Origin: Flammeovirgaceae bacterium | GTDB lineage: Bacteria; Bacteroidota; Bacteroidia; Cytophagales; Cyclobacteriaceae | NCBI GenBank assembly: GCA_947457025.1 | Contig: CANGUI010000017.1 | Coordinates: 1-14,532, forward strand | Reading direction: 5' to 3' | DNA: 14,532 nucleotides | In this document: piece by piece, positions 6,929-13,017 of the stretch | Position numbering within the stretch: the first letter of the stretch is position 1 | Layout: each line of letters starts with the position of its first letter | Notes under the pieces: generated by a model | Databases searched by the model: none | The model's input: the letters and a program-made list of their open reading frames with translations, nothing else | What the model was told of the DNA's origin: nothing | Position numbers and translations under genes: made by a program

Positions 6929-7843
6929 ATGAAAAAAATACTCATGTTCATTTTGGCTATTTATTATGCCGGCGGGCTGCTTGCCCAGCGAAAGCCAATC
7001 GAAGGGCGGTGGGACCTCACACTCACCAAAGATAGCAAAGTGTTACCCTCGTGGTTAGAGGTGCGCAACTCCGGTGTAAACACACTGGTGGGGCGTTTTG
7101 TATATGCTTTTGGCAGCGCGCGGCCCATCTCGGAAGTAAAATGGGAAGACGGAGCGTTCAGCTTCTCCATTCCGCCACAGTGGGAGCCCGGAAATAAGCC
7201 CCTTGTTTTTGAAGGCACCGTAACGGGCGACCAGCTCACCGGTACGATGACCTATACCGATGGCAAAACATCGCCGTTTGTTGGGCAGCGTGCGCCAAAC
7301 CTTCAGCGCAATGCTCCCCCGGTTTGGGGTGACCCGATCGCGCTGATTGGCACCGACCTTACCGGCTGGAAAGCGGATGGCAAAAATCAATGGGTGGTGG
7401 AGAATGGTATTTTGAAGAGTTCCACATCGGGGGCGAATCTCTTGACGGAACAAAAATTTACCGACTTCAAACTGCATGTTGAGTTTCGTTACCCCAAGGG
7501 CAGCAATAGTGGCGTATACCTGCGGGGCCGCTACGAAGTGCAGATCAGCGATGGTCAGGGTACCGACCCAGAGGTTGATCAGTTCAGTGCCGTGTATGGC
7601 TTCCTTCAGCCCAATCAGGCGGTGGCCAAAGCTGCTGGGGAATGGCAATCATACGACATCACCTTGGTGGGCCGCCGGGTGACGGTGGTCGCCAACGGGA
7701 TCACGGTGATCTGCGATCAGGGCATCCCCGGAATAACAGGTGGCGCACTCGACAGCCGCGAAGGAGAGCCGGGACCGATCTTGCTGCAAGGCGATCACGG
7801 CCCGATTGAATATCGCAACATGATCATTACGCCAGCGAAATAG
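6929..7843 (+). CDS. Exported DUF1080 protein (3-keto-disaccharide hydrolase family)
   Basis: This 304-residue protein has a signal peptide (MKKILMFILAIYYAGGLLAQ). A beta-rich domain at residues 24-122 (IEGRWDLTLTKDSKVLPSWLEV, LTGTMTYTDGK) resembles the small N-terminal sandwich often placed before DUF1080. The DUF1080 domain at about 134-302 is a concanavalin-like fold with ALIGTDLTGWKAD, WVVENGILKS, FTDFKLHVEFRYPKGSNSGVYLRGRYEVQISD and a final GPIEYRNMIITP. Members of this family have been linked to cleavage of 3-keto-glycosides after oxidation of a sugar by a Gfo/Idh/MocA partner. Such a partner is encoded at 9037-10431, together with a second DUF1080 gene, on the opposite strand. It has its own consensus promoter, so it is a separate transcription unit. 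The export route suggests periplasmic action; the substrate is unknown. Confidence 0.88.
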   Translation: MKKILMFILAIYYAGGLLAQRKPIEGRWDLTLTKDSKVLPSWLEVRNSGVNTLVGRFVYAFGSARPISEVKWEDGAFSFSIPPQWEPGNKPLVFEGTVTGDQLTGTMTYTDGKTSPFVGQRAPNLQRNAPPVWGDPIALIGTDLTGWKADGKNQWVVENGILKSSTSGANLLTEQKFTDFKLHVEFRYPKGSNSGVYLRGRYEVQISDGQGTDPEVDQFSAVYGFLQPNQAVAKAAGEWQSYDITLVGRRVTVVANGITVICDQGIPGITGGALDSREGEPGPILLQGDHGPIEYRNMIITPAK

Positions 7844-7847
7844 TCTT

Positions 7848-7874
7848 CCCTGCTCTGCACTTCCTGCAGCAGGG
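7848..7874. terminator. Weak hairpin between convergent genes
   Basis: CCCTGCT at 7848-7854 pairs perfectly with AGCAGGG at 7868-7874 around a 13-base loop, between the stop of the DUF1080 gene and the stop of the convergent zinc-ribbon gene. No T-run follows on either strand, so an intrinsic terminator is only suggested by position. Confidence 0.25.
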
Positions 7875-7883
7875 TATTCACGA

Positions 7884-8057
7884 TCACAAAAAATTCAGCA
7901 GCAGGTAAAACAGGATGGCCGCCAGCAGCAAGATGGCCACCCATCGTAAGCTTCCTGAAGTGGTGGGGAACTCATATCCACAGATGGGGCAGACGGTATC
8001 CTTCGCCGCAATGTTCATGGCACACGAGGGGCATTCCTTTTTAGAAGTGGTGGCCAC
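7884..8057 (-). CDS. Small zinc-ribbon membrane protein, 57 residues, GTG start
   Basis: The minus strand from GTG at 8057 encodes 57 residues. The first half is a compact zinc ribbon, ECPSC at residues 8-12 and VCPICGYEF at 22-30, giving a C-x2-C...C-x2-C set of four metal ligands (C9, C12, C23, C26). The second half is a single membrane helix, roughly residues 39-57 (WVAILLLAAILFYLLLNFL), ending at the C-terminus. The topology is that of small tail-anchored zinc-ribbon proteins, with the metal site probably in the cytoplasm. The start must be this GTG: the frame has a stop at 8070-8072 and no ATG between. The GTG lies one base after the TAA of the DUF1330 gene, so translation is probably coupled. 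The function is unknown. Confidence 0.75.
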   Translation of the reverse strand: MATTSKKECPSCAMNIAAKDTVCPICGYEFPTTSGSLRWVAILLLAAILFYLLLNFL

Positions 8058-8058
8058 G

Positions 8059-8346
8059 TTATACGCCTTCTACGGCAATCATGCGGGTAATGGATGCAGC
8101 CTGCCGGATGGCTTTCGCCGGGGCATAGCCTTCGCCCGACCACCACGCTTTTGCTTTTGCCAGGGAGGGAAATTCGAGTATAACCACGCGCCCCGGCTGC
8201 CAGTCGCCCTCCCACGTTTCCGTGGCACCGCCCCGCACCAGGAAGCGCCCTTCGAATGGTTCCAGCGAAGCCGGCGTTAACGTTTTGTAGGCTTCGTACC
8301 GCACCGGGTCGGTGATGGTGACATCAACAATCACATAGGCTTTCAT
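8059..8346 (-). CDS. DUF1330 family protein
   Basis: This 95-residue protein belongs to DUF1330, small alpha+beta dimeric-barrel proteins related to NIPSNAP and other ferredoxin-like folds. Typical features are MKAYVIVDVTITDPVRYEAYK at the N-terminus, GRFLVRGGATETWEGDWQPGRVVILEFPSLAKAKAWW in the middle, and YAPAKAIRQAASITRMIAVEGV at the end. No enzymatic activity is established for the family. The ATG at 8346 was chosen over the one at 8355 because the family begins with MKAY or MxAY. It lies 35 bp after the DUF1080 lipoprotein stop and one base before the zinc-ribbon start, inside a minus-strand operon. The protein is cytoplasmic. Confidence 0.88.
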   Translation of the reverse strand: MKAYVIVDVTITDPVRYEAYKTLTPASLEPFEGRFLVRGGATETWEGDWQPGRVVILEFPSLAKAKAWWSGEGYAPAKAIRQAASITRMIAVEGV

Positions 8347-8381
8347 AGCAGGCAAGTTGGATAGGAATATGATTCCAAAGA

Positions 8382-9053
8382 CTACAAATGGGTAAGCAAC
8401 AGGTTGCGAAATTCCACTTCAGCGCCTTCCGCCTGAATGGCGATCTGCCCTTTTGTTGCTGTGCAGGCATACCCTTCATTGACCAGTACGTCATTCACCC
8501 ACACCCGAACGGTTGCTGCGCGGCATTCGATCCTGATTCGGTTCCACTCGCCCAACGCGTTTTCGCTGCCATCGGTAAGGTTGACAATTCTGCGTTCTTT
8601 CCCCTCGCTGGTTCCCCAGTTTTCTTTGGGGCCGCGCCGCGCCTCCATGTCCGGCACGGTAATGTCCTCCTGAATACACCAGAAGTCACCGGCATGTTCA
8701 TGCATGAGTTGTACTTCAAGCGACTGTGGAAACATGTCGTACAACGCACGCGGGCGTGAGGCATGAACCAAAAAGCCGCAGTTGCCGGGACTTCCGGCGA
8801 ACCGATATTCAGCGCTCAGTTGGTAATTCTCGTATACGCCATTGGTGATCAGGTGCCCCGCTGGCGTACCCAGACTCACCAGCAACCCGTCTCGCACAAT
8901 AAAGGGCATGCGCACAGTGTCCGACACATCCTGATCGGGCACATCGGCATGCCACCCTTGAAGATCAATGCCATTGAATAACACGTCTGATTTGCGGCAG
9001 CCGCCAACGGCCAAGAACGTTGCTGCGATTAGAAAACTATGCCAGCTTCGCAT
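8382..9053 (-). CDS. DUF1080 lipoprotein (3-keto-disaccharide hydrolase family)
   Basis: This 223-residue protein starts at 9053 (MRSWHSFLIAATFLAVGGC). The hydrophobic stretch ending VGGC is a lipoprotein signal, with Cys19 as the lipid-modified residue. The DUF1080 domain fills the rest: VLFNGIDLQGWHAD, FIVRDGLLVSLGTPAGHLITNGVYENYQLSAEYRF, GNCGFLVHASRP, QSLEVQLMHEHAGDFW and a final VEFRNLLLTHL. The His-rich QLMHEHAGDFW stretch is a candidate active-site element. The chosen start overlaps the last 17 bases of the Gfo/Idh/MocA gene, which implies coupled translation. The upstream in-frame start at 9143 would overlap by about 107 bases and place the signal internally, so it was rejected. With its neighbour it fits oxidation followed by cleavage of 3-keto-glycosides in the envelope; the substrate is unknown. 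Confidence 0.87.
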   Translation of the reverse strand: MRSWHSFLIAATFLAVGGCRKSDVLFNGIDLQGWHADVPDQDVSDTVRMPFIVRDGLLVSLGTPAGHLITNGVYENYQLSAEYRFAGSPGNCGFLVHASRPRALYDMFPQSLEVQLMHEHAGDFWCIQEDITVPDMEARRGPKENWGTSEGKERRIVNLTDGSENALGEWNRIRIECRAATVRVWVNDVLVNEGYACTATKGQIAIQAEGAEVEFRNLLLTHL

Positions 9054-10431
9054 TTTCCGGATCCCAGTTAACCACTCTTTTTTCGAAATAACTTTTGTTC
9101 GCCAGCAATGCAGGGCCGGCGGCGCGCAATCCAAAAAGAGCATCCTCTATAACCGGTTTCCCCTCGCGAATACCCGCGTAAAAGTTGATGTGATGATCGA
9201 GATTGGCAGCGTAGTCATCCGGTGCTCTGTATTCAACCGGCTGCATCTTCACCTCCGATAGTGGCTTGGGATGATTGGCCTGATACCACTTTTCATACTC
9301 CTTCTGCTGGCTGGCCGCGAACGTTTCAAACGAATCCCAGCCCCCATAACCGGGATTCTTTTCCATTTTGTTTTGCTGCAGTTTCACGGCACTCCACGAC
9401 ATGGAAATGACCCCTTCGGTACCGATAAAGTGCAGATCATCTGCTCCATCCTCACTTCCATCAACAAAGTTTACCCGCATTTGCAGATTGAAAGCGGGGT
9501 GTTGCCGGGTAGCCGGGTAGTCGTACAAGCCGAGTATCACGTCCGGCACATCTCGACCGTCCTTCCAGTACCGAAGTCCGCCCGTAGCGAATGCCCGAGT
9601 GGGGCCGGAAGAACCGGTAACCGCATGGAGTGCGGAAAACAAGTGTACAAACAGATCGCCGGCCACGCCCGTGCCGTAATCCTGATAGTTGCGCCACCGG
9701 AAGAAGCGCAGCGGATCGTAGGCTACCTTAGGCGCATCACCCAGAAAGCGGTCCCAATCCACGGTAGCCGCGCTTGCATCCGTCGGGATGGAATATTGCC
9801 ATGCACCGTTGGCACTGTGGCGATCCATCTTTGTTTCCACCATAATCAAATCACCAATCAGCCCGGAGGCAAAAAGTTCACGCGCTTTTTCCGTGACTAT
9901 CGAACTGACGCGCTGGCTGCCCACCTGCACGATTTTGCCAGATTTTTTTTGTGCCTCCAGCATCGCCGCACCCTCCTCAATTTTGTGCACCATCGGTTTT
10001 TCGCAATACACGTGCTTACCCTTGTTCAGCGCTTCAATGGTGATGCGATCATGCCAGTGGTCTGACGTACATACAAAAATGGCATCAATGTCTTTGCGGT
10101 CGAGCAACTCGCGATAGTTTGATGTGGTAAACAGGGTGTTGCCGTAAAGTTCTTTGCTGCGGGCGAGACGTCCTTGGTACAGGTCGGCTACGCCCACCAG
10201 TTTTACGCCCGGCACCTGCAGCGACCAGAAGGCGTTGTTAAATCCCATGATGCCCATGCCGACAATACCGATGTTGACCTGGTCATTGGGGCCATATTGG
10301 CGATGCGCCATTGGCCGGGGTTGCAATACCTCTAATCCGGAGCGGGCGGATAAGTTGGAAGGCAAACCGGCAGCTGCGAGGGTGGTGCCGAGGGCCTTCC
10401 TGAGAAAATGTCTGCGGGTAGGGTGCGTCAT
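9037..10431 (-). CDS. Tat-exported Gfo/Idh/MocA family oxidoreductase
   Basis: This 464-residue protein starts with a twin-arginine signal (TRRHFLRKALGTTLAAAGLP, residues 5-24), meaning it folds with its NAD(P) cofactor before export. The Rossmann fold follows: VNIGIVGMGIMG at 52-63, Asp83 at the end of the second strand (VGVADLY) as the adenosine-ribose contact, and HVYCEKPM at 140-147 with the family's EKP catalytic-lysine motif. The C-terminal half is the alpha/beta domain that binds sugar (WDRFLGDAP, RFFRWRNYQDYGTGVAGDL, HLFSALH). Tat-exported members in Bacteroidota often sit beside DUF1080 genes and are thought to oxidise the 3-hydroxyl of glycosides. Here a DUF1080 lipoprotein gene overlaps its 3' end by 17 bp. 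The specific sugar cannot be told. Confidence 0.93.
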   Translation of the reverse strand: MTHPTRRHFLRKALGTTLAAAGLPSNLSARSGLEVLQPRPMAHRQYGPNDQVNIGIVGMGIMGFNNAFWSLQVPGVKLVGVADLYQGRLARSKELYGNTLFTTSNYRELLDRKDIDAIFVCTSDHWHDRITIEALNKGKHVYCEKPMVHKIEEGAAMLEAQKKSGKIVQVGSQRVSSIVTEKARELFASGLIGDLIMVETKMDRHSANGAWQYSIPTDASAATVDWDRFLGDAPKVAYDPLRFFRWRNYQDYGTGVAGDLFVHLFSALHAVTGSSGPTRAFATGGLRYWKDGRDVPDVILGLYDYPATRQHPAFNLQMRVNFVDGSEDGADDLHFIGTEGVISMSWSAVKLQQNKMEKNPGYGGWDSFETFAASQQKEYEKWYQANHPKPLSEVKMQPVEYRAPDDYAANLDHHINFYAGIREGKPVIEDALFGLRAAGPALLANKSYFEKRVVNWDPENAKLA

Positions 10432-10568
10432 AATTCCGGTTATTTTGAATGTGGAAGATACGCTGAAAAAGCAACGCCTGAAATCCTTTTTTTATTTACG
10501 GTGCCTGCACGCGCTACGGGCTGGAAATAGATGTGATGCCGAACACGCCGTGGCCATGCCTTTCCCGG

Positions 10569-10606
10569 AAAAAGGGGCGGCCACCCGGCAGGTGCCGGAT
10601 GGCCGC
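10569..10606 (-). terminator. Intrinsic terminator of the tonB-family gene
   Basis: Read on the minus strand, GCGGCCATCCGGC and GCCGGGTGGCCGC pair over 13 bp around an ACCT loop (10577-10606). The stem is followed by CCC and five T (10573-10569). The central pair is a T-G wobble on this strand but a C-A mismatch on the other, which supports the minus orientation. It lies about 20 bp after the stop at 10628. Confidence 0.65.
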
Positions 10607-10627
10607 GTTCGTCAAATAAACACCCTG

Positions 10628-11311
10628 TCAGTTCATCAACCGAAAGGTGATGGGTAAGATCATGCGCTGACGCACAGGCTTGCCCCGTTGACGGGCGGGG
10701 TTCCAGACTTCAGACGTTTCGATAACGCGTACAGCCTCCTCATCACAGCCGGCGCCAATGCCTTTCACGACACGCACATCCTGTATGGAGCCATCTTTAT
10801 TAACCACAAACTCAACAAAAACCTTCCCCTCGATCCGCATCCGACGTGCAGGAGACGGGTACTTGATGCGTGCACCGATATCCCGATAAAACGCTGGGAG
10901 CCCGCCTTTCGGCGAGGCCGTGTTTTCCACCACCACAAAAATCTCTTCAGTGTCTTCCTTCTCCTCCGGTTTTGGCTCGGGCAGGGTAAATTCCTGTACG
11001 CGCGTATCCTGACTCATTTCAATATCAAACGTGATCTTGATATCGTCCTTGAGGATTTCTTCATCAGGTACTTCAACTAACCGGGTGGAAGGCGCCTGCA
11101 CCGGCGGCAACTCCTGTATCTCGGTTCGCGGCACCTCTGCAATCATTTCAAAGGTGTTCACATTGCGCTGCTGGAGTTCAACAACCGTTTTCTCGGTGGA
11201 TCTCCATTCAAAGGCTGTAACCACTAATCCCATAGTGGCCAGCAAGCTGAAACCAAATATCACTCCCTGATACTGGGCCAAATCAGCTTTCGGATATTTT
11301 TTGATTTCCAT
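10628..11311 (-). CDS. TonB-family energy transducer
   Basis: This 227-residue protein has the standard TonB order. A short cytoplasmic tail (MEIKKYPKADLAQYQ) is followed by one membrane helix at about 16-34 (GVIFGFSLLATMGLVVTAF). A periplasmic linker rich in Pro and Glu follows (PEPKPEEKEDTEE at 111-123). The TonB C-terminal domain occupies 137-227, with FYRDIGARIKYPSPARRMRIEG, KVFVEFVVNKDGSI, VRVVKGIGAGCDEEAVRVIE and RQRMILPITFRL. It transmits proton-motive force from ExbB/ExbD to outer-membrane receptors such as the one starting at 138. No exbB or exbD is nearby, so it is probably one of several TonB paralogues in this genome. A 20-bp near-palindrome lies 17 bp before the start codon and a strong terminator follows, so it forms a single-gene unit. 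Confidence 0.93.
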   Translation of the reverse strand: MEIKKYPKADLAQYQGVIFGFSLLATMGLVVTAFEWRSTEKTVVELQQRNVNTFEMIAEVPRTEIQELPPVQAPSTRLVEVPDEEILKDDIKITFDIEMSQDTRVQEFTLPEPKPEEKEDTEEIFVVVENTASPKGGLPAFYRDIGARIKYPSPARRMRIEGKVFVEFVVNKDGSIQDVRVVKGIGAGCDEEAVRVIETSEVWNPARQRGKPVRQRMILPITFRLMN

Positions 11312-11328
11312 ACATCTGGTGTTTATTG

Positions 11329-11348
11329 ACAGGATAATATTAGCCTGT
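11329..11348. promoter_or_regulatory. 20-bp near-perfect palindrome upstream of the tonB-family gene
   Basis: The + strand reads ACAGG-A-TAATATTA-G-CCTGT, symmetric at 18 of 20 positions with a perfect TAATATTA core. It ends 17 bp before the start codon at 11311, where an operator overlapping the promoter or transcript start would be expected. A second smaller inverted repeat, TGACT-TC-AGTCA, lies at 11367-11378. The binding protein is unknown. Confidence 0.5.
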
Positions 11349-11491
11349 TGAACATGCCAGATTCCATGACTTCAGTCAGTGAAACAGCTAACAGTTGTCA
11401 GCGGCACCTGCCACCAATGACGTCCCCCGGCCGCCCATGACCTCATTTTCCGGCTTCGCGTTCGGCGTCGTGCAGTGGGCCAGTCATAAAA

Positions 11492-11519
11492 AAAACGCGG
11501 ACCTCCCGGTCCGCGTTTT
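11492..11519 (-). terminator. Intrinsic terminator of the SWIB-domain gene
   Basis: AAAACGCGGACC at 11492-11503 pairs perfectly with GGTCCGCGTTTT at 11508-11519 around a TCCC loop (GGGA on the minus strand). Read on the minus strand the GC stem runs into an eight-T tract, starting 23 bp after the SWIB stop at 11543. The A/T flanks could allow weaker action in the other direction, but no plus-strand gene ends here. Confidence 0.85.
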
Positions 11520-11542
11520 CACAGTGAATCGGCTAATGCAGA

Positions 11543-11869
11543 TTACTTCGCGTGCTTGCCAACGATCTTGGCCAACTCAAACATCGACACCTGCTTCTTG
11601 CCGGCAAATACCGTCAGTAACTTCGCATCTGCATTGATCATGCGTCTGTTCTTGTTGTCCTGAAGCTTGTTCTTCTTAATGTAATCCCAGATCTTCTTAA
11701 TGATCTGTGTACGCGGTAGCGGCTTGCTGCCCACTACTTCTGCCAATGCAGCACTGGGCGTCAAGGCGGCCATGAAGGCGGCATTGGGTTTACGTGCTGA
11801 TTTTTTCGCCTTTTTGGCGGCCTTCTTCGGGGCTGCCTTCTTGGCTTTCTTTGCTGCTTTTTTTGCCAT
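11543..11869 (-). CDS. SWIB/MDM2-domain protein with histone-H1-like Lys/Ala tail
   Basis: This 108-residue protein starts at ATG 11869; an earlier in-frame ATG at 11923 would add unrelated residues. Residues 1-28 are almost only Lys, Ala and Pro, with the nonapeptide KKAAKKAKK occurring exactly at 3-11 and again at 15-23, like bacterial histone-H1 tails that bind DNA without sequence preference. Residues 33-106 are a SWIB domain (FMAALTPSAALAEVVGSKPLPRT, IKKIWDYIKKNKLQDNKNRRMINAD, MFELAKIVGKH). SWIB domains are shared with eukaryotic SWI/SNF subunits and MDM2, and SWIB proteins also occur in Chlamydiae and Bacteroidota. A nucleoid-associated or chromatin-like role is the likely inference. 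It is a single-gene unit with a strong terminator; a hairpin at 11914-11932 lies 45 bp upstream of the start. Confidence 0.9.
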   Translation of the reverse strand: MAKKAAKKAKKAAPKKAAKKAKKSARKPNAAFMAALTPSAALAEVVGSKPLPRTQIIKKIWDYIKKNKLQDNKNRRMINADAKLLTVFAGKKQVSMFELAKIVGKHAK

Positions 11870-11913
11870 AGCGCAATCGTTTTTGTGGTTGTTAAAATAA
11901 AAACTTAAAAATT

Positions 11914-11932
11914 TGCGAAGCACTTCTTCGCA
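11914..11932. promoter_or_regulatory. Inverted repeat TGCGAAG-N5-CTTCGCA upstream of the SWIB gene
   Basis: A perfect 7+7 bp inverted repeat with a CACTT spacer lies 45-63 bp before the SWIB start codon. On the minus strand it is followed by AAATTTTTAAGTTTTTATTTT. It could be an operator, or a leader hairpin with a following T-rich stretch acting as an attenuator. No consensus -7 box is clear on this strand; TAAGTTTT just after it is the nearest match. Confidence 0.35.
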
Positions 11933-11994
11933 TCTCGTTGTAAAGTTGAGAAAAAAGTTACCGAAAAATTAACATTTCACCGAAATATTATCGC

Positions 11995-12084
11995 TTTTCA
12001 TAGGGAAAAACACCCATCTCACCGGACAAAGGCCGGATTTTCATAGGGAAATGACCAAAACTGATCTGTTTTTCATAGGGAAAA
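11995..12084 (+). repeat. Three direct copies of TTTTCATAGGGAAA upstream of the SDR gene
   Basis: Exact 14-bp copies start at 11995, 12038 and 12070. Starts are 43 and 32 bp apart, close to four and three DNA helical turns, so all three would face the same side of the helix. Each copy is itself partly symmetric: TTTTC-N5-GAAA(A). The third copy ends 2 bp before the -7-like box at 12087, inside the promoter spacer. The array is therefore likely an operator for a DNA-binding regulator of the SDR gene, and possibly of the divergent SWIB gene. Confidence 0.65.
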
Positions 12085-12086
12085 TC

Positions 12087-12094
12087 TACTTTCG
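12087..12094 (+). promoter_or_regulatory. -7-like box (TACTTTCG) of the SDR gene
   Basis: TACTTTCG differs from the Bacteroidota consensus TAnnTTTG at one position and lies 23 bp before the ATG at 12118. The -33 region has only TCTG. The weak -33 fits a promoter that depends on a regulator bound at the repeat copy covering the spacer. Confidence 0.5.
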
Positions 12095-12117
12095 CCTCCT
12101 AATCATTCGTAAGATCT

Positions 12118-12825
12118 ATGACTAAAGTAGCATTCATCACCGGCGGAAGTAAAGGCATCGGTCAGGGCATTGCCGCTGTTCTTGTTCGCGAGGGGTGGCG
12201 CGTAGCCATCACCAGCCGCTCCCGTGCCGACGTAGAAAAAACAGCATCCGCGCTGAACCAACAACAGGCAAACTCCGCACTGGCATTACAGGCTGACGTG
12301 CGCAACTATGCTGAGTTACAAGCAGCCGTAGCGGCAACCGAAAAAGCCTTCGGTCGCATCGATGTACTGGTGGCTAATGCCGGTGTAGGCCATTTCGCGC
12401 CCATCGATCAAATCCCGCTTGAGCAGTGGCACCAAACCATCGACACCAACCTGACAGGCGTTTTTTACAGCGTCCGGGCAACATTGCCACTGCTGAAGAT
12501 ATCCAGGGGCTACATCTTCACCATCGCGAGCCTGGCGGGCACCAACTTCTTTGCCGGTGGCAGCGCCTACAATGCCAGCAAGTTCGGACTGGTAGGATTC
12601 ACACAAGCCATGATGCTCGACTTGCGCGCCGGCGGCATTCGGGTCAGCACCATCATGCCCGGCTCCGTTGCCACTTACTTCGATGGCCATACGCCCTCCG
12701 AGGCCGATGCCTGGAAAATCCAACCCGAAGACATCGGCCAACTCATCGCTGACGTGTTAAAACTCAATCCGCGCACGCTGCCTTCAAAAATCGAAGTGCG
12801 CCCTTCCCTTCCCGGGGGAAAATAA
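12118..12825 (+). CDS. Short-chain dehydrogenase/reductase (SDR) family oxidoreductase
   Basis: This 235-residue classical SDR has every family landmark: TGGSKGIG cofactor loop at 8-15, Asp60-Val61 (LQADVRN) for adenine contact, NAG at 87-89, Asn111 in the DTNLTGVF helix, and the catalytic Ser138, Tyr151 and Lys155 (SLAG...YNASK). Arg at 34 and 36 just after the second strand (ITSRSR) favours NADPH over NADH. Length and order are typical of the FabG-like group, but the substrate is not predictable; fatty-acid FabG proteins are usually slightly longer and lie in fab operons. The protein is cytoplasmic. It stands alone, with a three-copy repeat before it and a GC-rich repeat element after it in place of a simple terminator. 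Confidence 0.93.
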   Translation: MTKVAFITGGSKGIGQGIAAVLVREGWRVAITSRSRADVEKTASALNQQQANSALALQADVRNYAELQAAVAATEKAFGRIDVLVANAGVGHFAPIDQIPLEQWHQTIDTNLTGVFYSVRATLPLLKISRGYIFTIASLAGTNFFAGGSAYNASKFGLVGFTQAMMLDLRAGGIRVSTIMPGSVATYFDGHTPSEADAWKIQPEDIGQLIADVLKLNPRTLPSKIEVRPSLPGGK

Positions 12826-12870
12826 ACGCACCTCCACAAAACCGGATACAAGAAAAAAATTACTGCAAGG

Positions 12871-12998
12871 TCTTGGGGGCGCCCCCGCCCTCGCACGCTC
12901 GGGCGGGGTCAGGCTGTCGCTGCTACTCCTCCCCCGCACGTGCCGGCGGGGTGCGGGGTATCCGCTCCATCCTTCGCCCGGGTACGGTGCTCCGGATA
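12871..12998. repeat. GC-rich REP-like palindromic element between convergent genes
   Basis: This 128-bp segment is much richer in G and C than its flanks and is dense in inverted repeats. They include the palindrome GGGGGCGCCCCC at 12875-12886 and a stem CCCCGCCC/GGGCGGGG at 12883-12890 and 12901-12908. A second stem, CCCCGCAC/GTGCGGGG, lies at 12932-12939 and 12951-12958, and TATCCG at 12959-12964 is matched by CGGATA at 12993-12998. CGGATA also occurs just before the element at 12843. It lies between the stops of the SDR and amidohydrolase genes, the usual place for REP/BIME-type interspersed repeats. A codon-frame reading gives only low-complexity peptides. It may also end both transcripts. 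Membership of a repeat family is inferred. Confidence 0.5.
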
Positions 12999-13017
12999 AA
13001 GTTCCGCCGCTGCACAA

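Noticed and set aside
7915..8280. 121-codon plus-strand frame over the zinc-ribbon and DUF1330 genes
   Set aside because: The minus strand encodes a textbook zinc ribbon and a DUF1330 protein over the same bases, and the plus frame has no motifs.
9271..10065. 264-codon open frame on the plus strand opposite the Gfo/Idh/MocA gene
   Set aside because: It is a shadow of a well-supported oxidoreductase and has no start context or recognisable motifs.
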